Shown here one piece after another: positions 18,047 to 26,154 of a DNA stretch of 64,000 nucleotides. The notes beneath the pieces were generated by a model that ran no database searches, was not told where the DNA came from, and saw only the letters and a list, made by a program, of their open reading frames with translations. The position numbers and the translations under genes are program-made. Origin of the DNA: Pseudomonadota bacterium (GTDB taxonomy: Bacteria > Desulfobacterota > Binatia > Binatales > Binataceae); assembly GCA_021325025.1 (NCBI GenBank), contig JAJPHZ010000034.1:1-64000 (forward strand), read 5' to 3'. Position 1 is the first letter of the stretch. Each line of letters begins with the position of its first letter.

Positions 18047-19075
18047 ATGGCGGATGCAATACCTTCTTCGCTTGCGCAACAGGTAGCTTCGGGCCACTGG
18101 TACCATGCCTTCGAAATCCTGCCCGGCCTGATCACACCGGGCAGGGTTCGCTTTGACGCCGCCGGGCTGCTGGACTCGGTCGGCATAGAGCGGCGCCTTG
18201 ACAACCAGCGCGCACTGGACATCGGCACCTGGGACGGTCCGATGGCGTTCGAACTTGAACGGCGCGGAGCCAGGGTCGTGGCCCTGGATATCTGGGATCC
18301 CGATCAGACCTGTTTTAATCTGGCCCGGCGAATACTCGGATCCAACGTGGAATATGTGCGGGGTTCGGTCTACAACCTCAACGAACTCTTCAACGACAGA
18401 TTCGAGCTGGTCTGTTTTCTCGGCGTCTTTTACCATCTGAGCGATCCGGTACGCGCTTTCGAAGCGATCGCGGCGGTACTGGCTGACGAGGGACGTCTCT
18501 TCCTGGAAGGCGAGTGCCTGCGCCATTACGCTGAGGACCTCGACGGCAGACCCGTCATCGATCCGTTCATAGTACAGGTCGCCAATTCTTCGGTTCCGCT
18601 GGCGCTGCATCCTCCCGGCGAGTACAAAGGCGATCCGAACTGGGTAATTCCGAATTTTGCCTGCGTACAGTCGTGGTTAAAAGTCGCGAGACTGCATATC
18701 TTGAATTACCACTTTGACGAAATCCCCGGCCGGCCGCAGCCCCATCAGCGCATCAAGGCGCTCGCACAAAGGCGGCAGCCGCTGCTCAGCGTCACCGCCG
18801 TCCACCAGGTGGGCCGCCGCATCGTGGTGCTGGGTACCGGCTTTACCGAACGCACCGTGATCAATTTACGGCGCCGGGTGGCCGGCAGGTTTGTAAATTG
18901 GGCCGGCCTTGCGCCCGACGGAACCGTGCGGCTGCCAATCGCGTTAAAGAGTTCCAACGAATTCCATTTCGAGTTGCCCAGCCCGTTTGGGCCGGGCATG
19001 ACCAATATCGAAGTCTGCAATCCTCCCTACGCGGGGAACGAGAAGGTCGCCTGGGATTTCGTCGTATATGACTAG
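18047..19075 (+). CDS. SAM methyltransferase with C-terminal IPT-like domain
   Basis: Protein of 342 residues. N-terminal half: a Rossmann methyltransferase related to the CmoB/DUF1698 type, with HAFEILPGLITPGR, the SAM motif ALDIGTWDGPMAFELERRGA and a FLGVFYHLSDPVRAFEAI segment. From about residue 250 it has a beta-rich domain (VLGTGF, later FELPSPFGPG and EVCNPPYAG) resembling IPT/TIG sandwiches. The same C-terminal pattern ends the next gene. Probably a surface-glycan or lipid methyltransferase rather than a tRNA enzyme. The start is ATG 18047; an upstream TTG at 18017 is possible. Confidence 0.82.
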   Translation: MADAIPSSLAQQVASGHWYHAFEILPGLITPGRVRFDAAGLLDSVGIERRLDNQRALDIGTWDGPMAFELERRGARVVALDIWDPDQTCFNLARRILGSNVEYVRGSVYNLNELFNDRFELVCFLGVFYHLSDPVRAFEAIAAVLADEGRLFLEGECLRHYAEDLDGRPVIDPFIVQVANSSVPLALHPPGEYKGDPNWVIPNFACVQSWLKVARLHILNYHFDEIPGRPQPHQRIKALAQRRQPLLSVTAVHQVGRRIVVLGTGFTERTVINLRRRVAGRFVNWAGLAPDGTVRLPIALKSSNEFHFELPSPFGPGMTNIEVCNPPYAGNEKVAWDFVVYD

Positions 19076-19254
19076 CTGCGCGGCCCGGTGCGCCGGCACC
19101 ATGTCCGAACGCACAGGCTCAATGCGAATTCCACGAAGGCCTGGCGGCTGTAGCATCGAGGACCGCCGCCCAGGTTGTCCGCCCCAGGCGTCTTTGCTGT
19201 TGGTCTTTGACCATCCAGTCGTGGCGCCCGGGGACGGCTGAATTTCATCTCATT

Positions 19255-21021
19255 ATGAGCGCCGTTGCAGGTTCACAGGAAGTTGCGCAGTCCCCTGCAT
19301 TCATCCGACCCCACCGGCCCGCCCGGGCGGCGATCGTTGCGACCTATGCTATTCTTCTGTTTGGCGGATTCCTGCTGTTCTTCTCACATCACGCAACGCT
19401 TCCGAGCGACTCTTACTTTTCGCTGCTGGTCAGTCAGAGTATCCTGACCCATCATACTGTCGTCCTCAATAACTACTCCATACCGCATGGCAAGCCGTAT
19501 TCACAACTCGCCTTCGGCGCCAACGGCTATCCATATCACATCACCTTCCGGCATGGTGAGATGCTGTACGCATTCCCCTACGGAAGCTCCGTCCTGTCCG
19601 TGCCTTTCGTCGGCGTACTGAATCTTGTGGGTATTTCGATCCTGAAGCCCGACGGGAGCTTTAGTTCCGAAGGCGATGTCTTGGCTGAACGGATAATAGC
19701 CGGGTTCTTGATGGCGCTTGTCGCGTGCATATTTTTTGCGACCGCGCTGCTCCTCCTGCCATACTGGCTCAGCCTGATCGCAGCGTTGGCGGGCGCTTTG
19801 GGAACCCAGGTTTGGAGTACCGGGTCGCAGGTTCTATGGTCGTTTGACTGGCAGCTTGTTCTGATTGCGCTGGCGCTAAACGCTTTGCTCGGTGCCGCGG
19901 TCCGCCGCCGCGATCCCAACCCGTGGTGGCTTGGTTCCCTGCTGGCATGGGCTTATTTCGTGCGGCCAACCAGTTCGATCTCCATTGTCGCGATCAGTGC
20001 GTATGTCTGGTTGTATCACCGCCGGATCCTTATCCCTTACGCAGCAGCCGGAATGCTGTGGCTGACCGGTTTTGTCGGCTTTTGGTATGATGTTTTCGGT
20101 GAACCGCTGCCTGATTACTTCCAGCCTACCAGACTGAGTCTGAGCCATTTTCAAACCGCGCTCGCAAATAACCTGGTCGGTCCCGCCCGCGGCCTGTTGA
20201 TCTATATGCCCGTGGTCGGGTTCGTCATCTACCTGGCAGCGCGCTACTGGCGCAACCTGCGCTTTCGTCCAATAGCAACGATGGCCGTTTGCGTATGTAT
20301 CGCCCATCTACTCTGCATATCCATGTTCACCGAAATGTGGTGGGCAGGATGGTGTTACGGGGCGCGCTTCGCCACCGATTTGGTCCCGTGGTTGATGTTG
20401 CTCGGCGTGCTGGGGCTCGACAGCATGACACGCCGCGCCGCGTTGCGCCAGGCGACAAGGGGAGGTCGTGCTGTGGAGCTTGCCGCTGGCGCGGCGTTGC
20501 TGATCCTAAGCGTCGCCATTCAAGGCCACGGAGCCTGGTCCCGCGCTACCGACCAATGGAACATGTGGGCGACCTGTCACATCCCGTGGCGGAGCGAAAC
20601 GCCCGCCGACCTGCTGGTGGATTGGCGCTACCCGCAATTTTTGGCCGGGCTGATAGAGCCGCCTTCCGCTTCACCCGTTGTTACCGCAATCAGGGCAGAT
20701 GACGGCCGTTTATGGCACGTCGGGCCGTCGCCGGGTCAGAGGCCTGTGCTCCGGCCCGGCGAGCAGGTCGTGATCGAGGGGCGCGGCTTTGACCAGGTGC
20801 ACGGAGTTGCGCTGGACGTCTTTTGCCAATGTCCGCATGGCAGACAGGGGCCGTTTCGGATTGGCGCACCTCAAGTGACCAGGTTCCAAGCGAAATTCAA
20901 ACTCCCGGTTTCGATAGGCAATGGCGCCGGCGCGTTGCAAGTCACCAACCCGCCATGCGCCGGCGCGCCCGGCGAGAAGAGCAACGCCGTCGCCGTCAGT
21001 TTCAACGCGGCGGGTCATTGA
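19255..21021 (+). CDS. Polytopic membrane protein (GT39/GT87-like) with C-terminal IPT-like domain
   Basis: Protein of 588 residues with about 10-12 transmembrane segments in its first 440 residues. A large periplasmic-type loop follows TM1 (SDSYFSLLVSQSILTHHTVVL), as in GT-C glycosyltransferases, where the acidic residue of such a loop is catalytic. EMWWAGWCYGARFATD and DWRYPQFLAG are other features. The last 110 residues form a beta-rich domain (VVIEGRGF, later LQVTNPPCAGAPGE) similar to the end of the preceding methyltransferase. I infer a lipid-linked-sugar glycosyltransferase. Start ATG 19255 is chosen over TTG 19207. Confidence 0.72.
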   Translation: MSAVAGSQEVAQSPAFIRPHRPARAAIVATYAILLFGGFLLFFSHHATLPSDSYFSLLVSQSILTHHTVVLNNYSIPHGKPYSQLAFGANGYPYHITFRHGEMLYAFPYGSSVLSVPFVGVLNLVGISILKPDGSFSSEGDVLAERIIAGFLMALVACIFFATALLLLPYWLSLIAALAGALGTQVWSTGSQVLWSFDWQLVLIALALNALLGAAVRRRDPNPWWLGSLLAWAYFVRPTSSISIVAISAYVWLYHRRILIPYAAAGMLWLTGFVGFWYDVFGEPLPDYFQPTRLSLSHFQTALANNLVGPARGLLIYMPVVGFVIYLAARYWRNLRFRPIATMAVCVCIAHLLCISMFTEMWWAGWCYGARFATDLVPWLMLLGVLGLDSMTRRAALRQATRGGRAVELAAGAALLILSVAIQGHGAWSRATDQWNMWATCHIPWRSETPADLLVDWRYPQFLAGLIEPPSASPVVTAIRADDGRLWHVGPSPGQRPVLRPGEQVVIEGRGFDQVHGVALDVFCQCPHGRQGPFRIGAPQVTRFQAKFKLPVSIGNGAGALQVTNPPCAGAPGEKSNAVAVSFNAAGH

Positions 21022-21060
21022 GCCGCAACGGTGCGGCCCACAGCGCGGGCGGACGGTCGT

Positions 21061-21240
21061 CGGCCGCAGCCGCGCGAGCTGACGTTCGACGAAATGGTAA
21101 TGAAGGAGGGCGGCCGCCCAGGTCAGCACCATCACCGTTACCGAAGCGGCCAGGTATCGCGTCACGGGCGTTGAAAACATCGCAATCACTCTCGCCCATG
21201 GCAGCCGGCTGCAAATGCCGAGCAAAACCTGCCACCGCCG
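21061..21240 (-). pseudogene. C-terminal remnant of an acyltransferase-3 (OafA-like) gene
   Basis: A reverse-strand stretch of about 45-60 codons reads VTRYLAASVTVMVLTWAAAL followed by LHYHFVERQLARLRP. This is the last transmembrane helix and the terminal H-F-V-E-R-x-L motif typical of integral membrane O-acyltransferases. No start, catalytic His or upstream membrane domains are found, so it is a fragment. The frame continues open past the motif only through unrelated sequence antisense to the membrane protein gene. Confidence 0.5.
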
Positions 21241-21298
21241 TCCTGCGCATCGGGGTACGCAGGGCAGCGGCGGCATTGCAAATTCGCACGGCCGCGGC

Positions 21299-21583
21299 CT
21301 AGCGAAAGACCAGCTCCGGCATATCGTCGCCGTCGCTTACGTCGAGGGTTCGCCCGTCAAGCGGCTTGACCAGCGCATTTTCGACGAAGAAGCGCAGTCC
21401 GTGGCGCTCAAAGGCGTCGTCGCCCGATTGCGGCGCCACGCTGACTTCGAAACCAACCGCAATCGTGTCGCGGCCGGAAGCGGTCGTGACGCGCCGGATA
21501 CGGATTCCCGCGTCCTCCGGCGCACCCTGCGCCGACCTGGCCGCCTTGAGCAAACTCACCGCCTTGGGAGATACCTCGAGCAT
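21299..21583 (-). CDS. HesB/IscA-like fold protein lacking cluster cysteines
   Basis: Small 94-residue protein with the A-type Fe-S carrier outline: MLEVSPKAVSLLKAA, AGIRIRR, a GFEVSVAP strand, GLRFFVENALVKPLDGRTLDV and a final ELVF strand. It has no cysteines at all, so it cannot bind a cluster in the usual way. Cys-less HesB-like proteins are also known in actinobacteria, where their role is unclear. The start at 21583 follows GGAGGAGGG with good spacing; a longer TTG-type start at 21637 is less likely. Confidence 0.72.
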   Translation of the reverse strand: MLEVSPKAVSLLKAARSAQGAPEDAGIRIRRVTTASGRDTIAVGFEVSVAPQSGDDAFERHGLRFFVENALVKPLDGRTLDVSDGDDMPELVFR

Positions 21584-21925
21584 GATGTTTCCCTCCTCCA
21601 TCGTAAATTGCCGCGCGATACCGGCGCCCCGATTCACGGCCCAGTGGCGTTCATTGGGTTGTTGCTGGCGCCTATGCGGTTCCGGCTAACGCGCGTGCAC
21701 TAATCCCGCTCCGGCGGGATTTTTCGATCACACTCGTCGTGTTGGGAATTTCGAAACCCGCGATTGGGTTTCGCTAATAATCAGGCTCCTCAATCGGACG
21801 GGCGCTGTCAATCAATTTGTCCGGCCCGCGGACAAGGCTGCGCTCCAATCCCGACAGCATCGCCGCCTCGAGTTGAAACAGCCACTTCAAAAGACCGGTC
21901 ATTTTCAATAGATTCAAAGGGCGGT
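21584..21925. other. Intergenic region between HesB-like gene and tRNA-Leu
   Basis: No gene seen. It contains a terminator-like hairpin pointing right (21702-21724) and a second perfect hairpin, CGAAACCC (21752-21759) with GGGTTTCG (21766-21773). The tRNA promoter should lie within the last 60 bases, but I see no clear -35/-10 pair. Confidence 0.45.
21702..21724 (+). terminator. Rho-independent terminator with no obvious upstream gene
   Basis: AATCCCGC (21702-21709), TCCG loop, GGCGGGATT-type arm (21714-21721), then T residues to 21724. On the plus strand the nearest upstream gene ends at 21021 and an opposite-strand gene lies between, so the transcript it ends is unknown. Confidence 0.6.
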
Positions 21926-22009
21926 GCGAGAGTGGTGAAACGGCAGACACGCCGGACTTAGGATCCGGTGCCGCAAGGCGTGGGGGTTCAAGTCCCCCCT
22001 CTCGCACCA
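21926..22009 (+). tRNA. tRNA-Leu (anticodon UAG)
   Basis: A full class II tRNA folds by eye. Acceptor GCGAGAG (21926-21932) pairs with CTCTCGC (21999-22005). The D-arm contains GGTGAAACGGCAGACA. The anticodon stem is CCGGA/TCCGG with loop CTTAGGA (anticodon TAG). The long variable arm is GTGCCGCAAGGCG-like, and the T-arm is GGGGGTTCAAGTCCCCC. Discriminator A and an encoded CCA end follow. The long variable arm and anticodon identify leucine. Confidence 0.97.
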
Positions 22010-22191
22010 GCGCAAATCGCGCCAATCTCATTGGGCTTCGCCGCCGCGTCGCCGTTTCCGCTGCCCCGGCCAAAGGCTGCCACAAATCTAACGTTCCCAT
22101 GTCCTGCCCTTCGCTGATGAAATTTCGAAATGTGGGGGAATTGACGACGGCATGGAAGCTCGTGCTATCCAATGCATATTGGGGGTGCGCG

Positions 22192-23472
22192 ATGAAAGAT
22201 TTGGCGCTCGACCGGCGGTCTATTCCGAAACCCGAACGTGTTCGCACCACCGCGCGCCGAAGCGTGGCCGGCTTCACTGTAACCGCGGTCCTCCTGCTTG
22301 TGGCTGCGGCGTCGGGGCTGGGAGGCGAGGTGTACGGCACGTTCACTGCCGTGGGCGAAATGAACGACGCGCGTAGCTATCACACGGCCACGCTCTTGCC
22401 CAATGGCAAGGTTCTGATTGCGGGCGGACGACGCACCTATCGCGAAGAGCTCGACAGCGCCGAGCTTTACGATCCAGCGCTTCACAAATTCATTCCCACC
22501 GGGAAAATGCATTGGGCACGTGCCGGTCATACCGCGACCCTGCTGCCCGATGGCCGGGTGCTGATTGCCGGAGGATTTCAACCCGGGGATGCTCTGGCGA
22601 GCGCGGAACTTTATGATCCTGCTTCGGGATCATTCCGTCCCACCGGACGCATGACGGTGGCGCGCCAATGGCACAGCGCGACACTGCTCCCTGATGGCAA
22701 AGTTCTGATTGCCGGCGGGGCCAGCAATCAAACCGGCATAACGCCGACTGCTGAACTTTACGATCCGGCAACCGGCAAATTTGTCGCCACCGGCAGCCTG
22801 ACGGTTGCGCGAATGTTGCATTATGCCGTGGCGCTGGATAAGGGCGCTGTTCTGATCATCGGCGGCGTGAGGGGTGGTGGTCCGAATTTCTTGTTCAGCG
22901 GTCACAATTTCCTGGCCAGCGCGGAACTGTTTGACCCCAGACTGGGGCGATTCACCGAAGTGCCGGGCACCGGCTTTGGCCGCTCCACCGGCAGCAACGG
23001 CAGCGCGGTCCTGCTGGCCAGTGGAAAAGTCCTGATAGCAGGCGGTATTGACGGCGAAGTCATAGTAAGTTCCGCCCGGCTGTATGATCCCGCCACAGGA
23101 CAATTTGTCGATGCCAGAAGTATGGGCAGCGAGCGCTTCTGGCATGAAGCGACGCTTTTAGGCGATGGGTGCGTGCTGGTGACCGGCGGCATGAAAACCA
23201 ACCAGTGGCCAGGCCCCGTAGTGGTCGCGACCGCAGAGCTGTATGATCCTCAACGCGGCGCGTTCCTACGACTTCCAGACATGACGACGCCCCGCGCCGC
23301 TCACACCGCGACTCTGCTCCCGGATGGACAGGTCCTGATCGCCGGGGGCGTGCGCGGCAGCTTTATCGCGGTGTCATCCGCGGAGTTGTTTCGGCCTGCT
23401 CCCGCTATATCCGCCCATCGGGCGGGAGCGAAAAACTCTTCCGGCCGTGGCCGCGGCGCCATCCGGGGTTGA
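22192..23472 (+). CDS. Secreted Kelch-repeat beta-propeller protein
   Basis: Protein of 426 residues. A basic N-terminus and hydrophobic stretch (VAGFTVTAVLLLVAAASGLG) form a signal peptide or anchor. About seven Kelch-type blades of about 50 residues repeat HTATLLPDGRVLIAGG with AELYDPA-G-F. The sequence is close to the Kelch gene at 12984 but lacks the Thr/Pro stalk, ending instead in a short Gly/Arg/Ser-rich tail. Such proteins usually bind glycans or proteins at the surface. The start is ATG 22192; an upstream start at 22099 has no signal-like sequence. Confidence 0.87.
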   Translation: MKDLALDRRSIPKPERVRTTARRSVAGFTVTAVLLLVAAASGLGGEVYGTFTAVGEMNDARSYHTATLLPNGKVLIAGGRRTYREELDSAELYDPALHKFIPTGKMHWARAGHTATLLPDGRVLIAGGFQPGDALASAELYDPASGSFRPTGRMTVARQWHSATLLPDGKVLIAGGASNQTGITPTAELYDPATGKFVATGSLTVARMLHYAVALDKGAVLIIGGVRGGGPNFLFSGHNFLASAELFDPRLGRFTEVPGTGFGRSTGSNGSAVLLASGKVLIAGGIDGEVIVSSARLYDPATGQFVDARSMGSERFWHEATLLGDGCVLVTGGMKTNQWPGPVVVATAELYDPQRGAFLRLPDMTTPRAAHTATLLPDGQVLIAGGVRGSFIAVSSAELFRPAPAISAHRAGAKNSSGRGRGAIRG

Positions 23473-23530
23473 GGTTGGATTTCGCAGGTTGCCGGCGCGC
23501 TTGTGCACGTCTTCTGCCCGATGCGGCTGT

Positions 23531-24037
23531 TCAGCGATTTGTCTGTATCCTCTCTTTATTTTTTACGGCGACATTTGACACCGCTTGGTCACTGTCCTGC
23601 CGGCATCTGCGAAAGAGCCGGCTGACTTCACGGACTCCGCGTTCGCGTGCCTTTTGCTCAAGAGTTCTTTTCAACCACGAACAATGGCGCGCCTCGGCGT
23701 CGGACAATGCAGTCAGCAGGCGGCGTTCCTGCGCTTCGCCGGCCGAAGCGGCGCCACCTGCGTACTTGGCGTGAGCGCGCTCCTTCGCAACCAGACCCAG
23801 GGCCAGCAATTCCAGCACATCTTTTGGTGGGCGCAGACCCCTGACGGATTGGGCGGCGATCGATTCGCTCAACGAGGCTGCCGGCGCCGCGTCCCGTTCC
23901 AGGAGCATGATGAGGTGTTGGGTATCTTCCGCCAGAGTTTGCGTCAGCACGATTTGAGAAGAAGCGTCGATTAGACGCCGGGTCATGTCAAAAAGTAGAC
24001 CGAGAACATTCAGTTCGGCTTCAATATAGGCTTTCAT
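23531..24037 (-). CDS. Ferritin-like (rubrerythrin-type) helical protein
   Basis: All-helical protein of about 168 residues with two helix pairs. The first has Glu at positions 6 and 8 (YIEAELNVLGLLFD) and AEDTQHLIMLLE. The second has ELLALGLVAKERAHAKY and LSDAEARHCSWLKR. The E...ExxH spacing in both halves resembles diiron ferritin-like four-helix bundles, so a metal-binding or stress role is plausible but not proven. Start uncertain: ATG 24037, ATG 24064 or TTG 24109; none has a strong ribosome-binding site. A basic C-terminal tail follows the bundle. Confidence 0.6.
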   Translation of the reverse strand: MKAYIEAELNVLGLLFDMTRRLIDASSQIVLTQTLAEDTQHLIMLLERDAAPAASLSESIAAQSVRGLRPPKDVLELLALGLVAKERAHAKYAGGAASAGEAQERRLLTALSDAEARHCSWLKRTLEQKARERGVREVSRLFRRCRQDSDQAVSNVAVKNKERIQTNR

Positions 24038-24273
24038 GTTGAATATGATCTTCACGCCGGCCATTTTTGCGCAGCGCCCGCACTCCCGACCAATTAAATT
24101 TCGCCGCAACTACTGAGCTGGTCGGGGTGCAAGTTTCCGGCACCTGACAGACTAACCGCGGTTGCACCGCCGCCATCCACGCCCGCGGCGGCCCGCCGCC
24201 GTGTCCGCGCCTGACGCAGGTAATCCGGCGCGCCACGCTCGACGGCGCCGATTCAGATCTCTCCGTTCTGAGG

Positions 24274-24303
24274 AAAAAGGGGGGCGGATGGATCCGCCCC
24301 TTT
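24274..24303 (-). terminator. Rho-independent terminator of the amidohydrolase gene
   Basis: GGGGCGGAT (24281-24289) pairs with ATCCGCCCC (24292-24300). Read on the reverse strand, the stem is followed by CCTTTTTCC, a good T-tract. It lies about 50 bases past the amidohydrolase stop. The 312-base gap 24038-24349 holds no other feature I can support. Confidence 0.75.
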
Positions 24304-24349
24304 CGGTAGTCTTGAACGCCCCGGCCCAAGCGAATTGTATTTCTCGCCC

Positions 24350-25549
24350 TCAGACCGGAATTGAATAAAGTTTGGCGGCGTTGGTGCTGGTCAACTTGCG
24401 CAACACGTCATGGTCAATCCCCGCCAGCCCCTCCAGCGGATAGCTCAGCGGCGCGGGATATAGACAGGTGGGATGAGGAAAATCGGTTTCGTACATCAGG
24501 TTATCCGCCCCAAGCGCCTGTATCGCAGCCGGCAGCCCGGCGCGCTCGAACCAGAAGCAGACGTAGATCTGGCGGCGGAAATAGTCCGAGGGTTTCATGC
24601 TCAGGACTTCGGATACTTCCGGAACTTCCTGCTCAAGCTGATAGTCAAGCGCTTCGAGCAGGAATGGAATCCAGCCGGCGCCGCTTTCCACCGAAGTAAA
24701 TTTCAGTTTGGGAAAGCGCTCCAGGACACCGGAGTAGAGCAGATTGGAAAGCACCCCGGCGTTGTTGATGAACAGCATCGCCGAGCCCAGGGCAAGCTTC
24801 TGGTTCTGCAACAGCGAGGGCCACGGCATCGACGCGAACCACGCCGCCGACTCATCGCTGGCACCGATATGGAAATTGACCGGCAGATTGAGGTCGCTGC
24901 ATACCTCCCACAACCGATCCCAGTCGCGATGCCCCAGGTCGGGCAGGCCGTGGCTTTGCGGATGGTTGTTCATGTTGACGCCGCGCAGACCCATCTTGTG
25001 GCAGCGAATTGCTTCCTTGACGCTGAGCTCGATGTCCCACCACGGCAGCATCGTCATCGGGAACATCCGGTTGCCTGACTCCTGCTGAAGCTCAGCCATC
25101 GCATCGTTGTAAATCTGGAAGCACAGCAAGCGGAGATCCTCGGGCAATTGTGTCGCCCGCTGCCCGCCGAAGCCCAGGAAATTAGGATAGATGATCTGCG
25201 CCCATACTCCGGATTCGTCCATGTATCGCAGCCGCTCCTTGATATCGAAGCAGCCCGGATGCGCTTCTTCCATGCGCAGCCGCGCAAAGCCCCAGCCGCG
25301 GATCTTCTCGCCATTTTTACGGATCACGCTGACCGGCCCGGCGCCGCCAAGGGGTACGTCGCCATTGATCACCCAGGTGGGCTTGCCTTTGATTTCCCTG
25401 ACCTGTGGCACCCGGTCTTTGAATTTCGCCGGCGCCCTGGAAGTCCACAAGTCAAAGGGCTCGCTCAGGTGAGTATCGGTGTCAATCACCTTGATACCTG
25501 CAAATGCCTTGCGAAGCGCTGCGTCTGCCTGCTGCGGAGTGGCTGCCAT
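24350..25549 (-). CDS. Amidohydrolase family (Amidohydro_2, metal-dependent hydrolase)
   Basis: TIM-barrel hydrolase/decarboxylase type of 399 residues, cytoplasmic. Landmarks: N-terminal IDTDTHLSEPFDLW (metal-binding HxH-like strand reduced to DTH), IYPNFLGFG, GLRGVNMNNHP, the metal His in LPVNFHIGAS, RFPKLKFTSVESGAGWIPF, and the closing MYETDFPHPTCLYP with its catalytic Asp. This subgroup hydrolyses or decarboxylates cyclic and aromatic acids. It belongs to the same broad subgroup as the gene at 37743. It has its own terminator. Confidence 0.92.
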   Translation of the reverse strand: MAATPQQADAALRKAFAGIKVIDTDTHLSEPFDLWTSRAPAKFKDRVPQVREIKGKPTWVINGDVPLGGAGPVSVIRKNGEKIRGWGFARLRMEEAHPGCFDIKERLRYMDESGVWAQIIYPNFLGFGGQRATQLPEDLRLLCFQIYNDAMAELQQESGNRMFPMTMLPWWDIELSVKEAIRCHKMGLRGVNMNNHPQSHGLPDLGHRDWDRLWEVCSDLNLPVNFHIGASDESAAWFASMPWPSLLQNQKLALGSAMLFINNAGVLSNLLYSGVLERFPKLKFTSVESGAGWIPFLLEALDYQLEQEVPEVSEVLSMKPSDYFRRQIYVCFWFERAGLPAAIQALGADNLMYETDFPHPTCLYPAPLSYPLEGLAGIDHDVLRKLTSTNAAKLYSIPV

Positions 25550-26154
25550 ATTTTTTCCTCTGCTCTGTGCGACCGCCGTCGGAAGTGGATTGGCATCGCC
25601 CCGGCTGCATAGATTGCGCCAGCGCCCGCCGGGGTCCCGGAGTCATCGTTTTCTGCCGGGAGTGGTGTGTCAGACGGGGAACTAAAATCCAGCAAGGACG
25701 GCGCTAAATTACTGCTCAACTCGACGGGTCCGCACATCGCAGGAGCGGGGTTCAACCGCCCCACTTAAGCACGTTACTTAGCCCCGATAGCTGGCGGTGA
25801 TCCCCGAAGGGATACATCGCCGTTTCCAAACGAGACATTCTTGTTCTCGGGCTATGTTTTCGGGCCGTGATACGCTCAGGCGCACGGAGGTAGCCATTCG
25901 GAGTCGCAGTATGCAAAGAATCACTTGAGATGGACGCCAGAAACGTTGAGCCCCCAGGCATCTCGGCGCGCCAGCCGTGTTAGGTGGACTATCCTCAAAA
26001 GGAATTCGTATTGGCTTGCGCGAGATCAAGCATGCGCTTGCGCGTGCCGGCTGGTCGCGCAGGCCTAACACGGTGCGATGCACATTCGTCTGCACTGGCC
26101 ACCGGCCGCGATTTCGCTGGCCGCGTGTCCGACTTCGTGTTAGTCGTTGGCGTC
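25550..26154. other. Intergenic region before the interrupted LLM gene
   Basis: About 600 bases without a supported gene; open frames on both strands have low-quality composition and no recognisable motifs. It separates two divergent genes and so should hold two promoters, but I could not pick convincing ones. Confidence 0.45.

Noticed and set aside
21926..22200. Genomic island attachment at tRNA-Leu
   Set aside because: No integrase gene and no repeat of the tRNA 3' end were seen in the window.
25778..26095. Possible transposase remnant in the 25.5-26.1 kb spacer
   Set aside because: No frame gives a recognisable transposase motif and no terminal inverted repeats were found.
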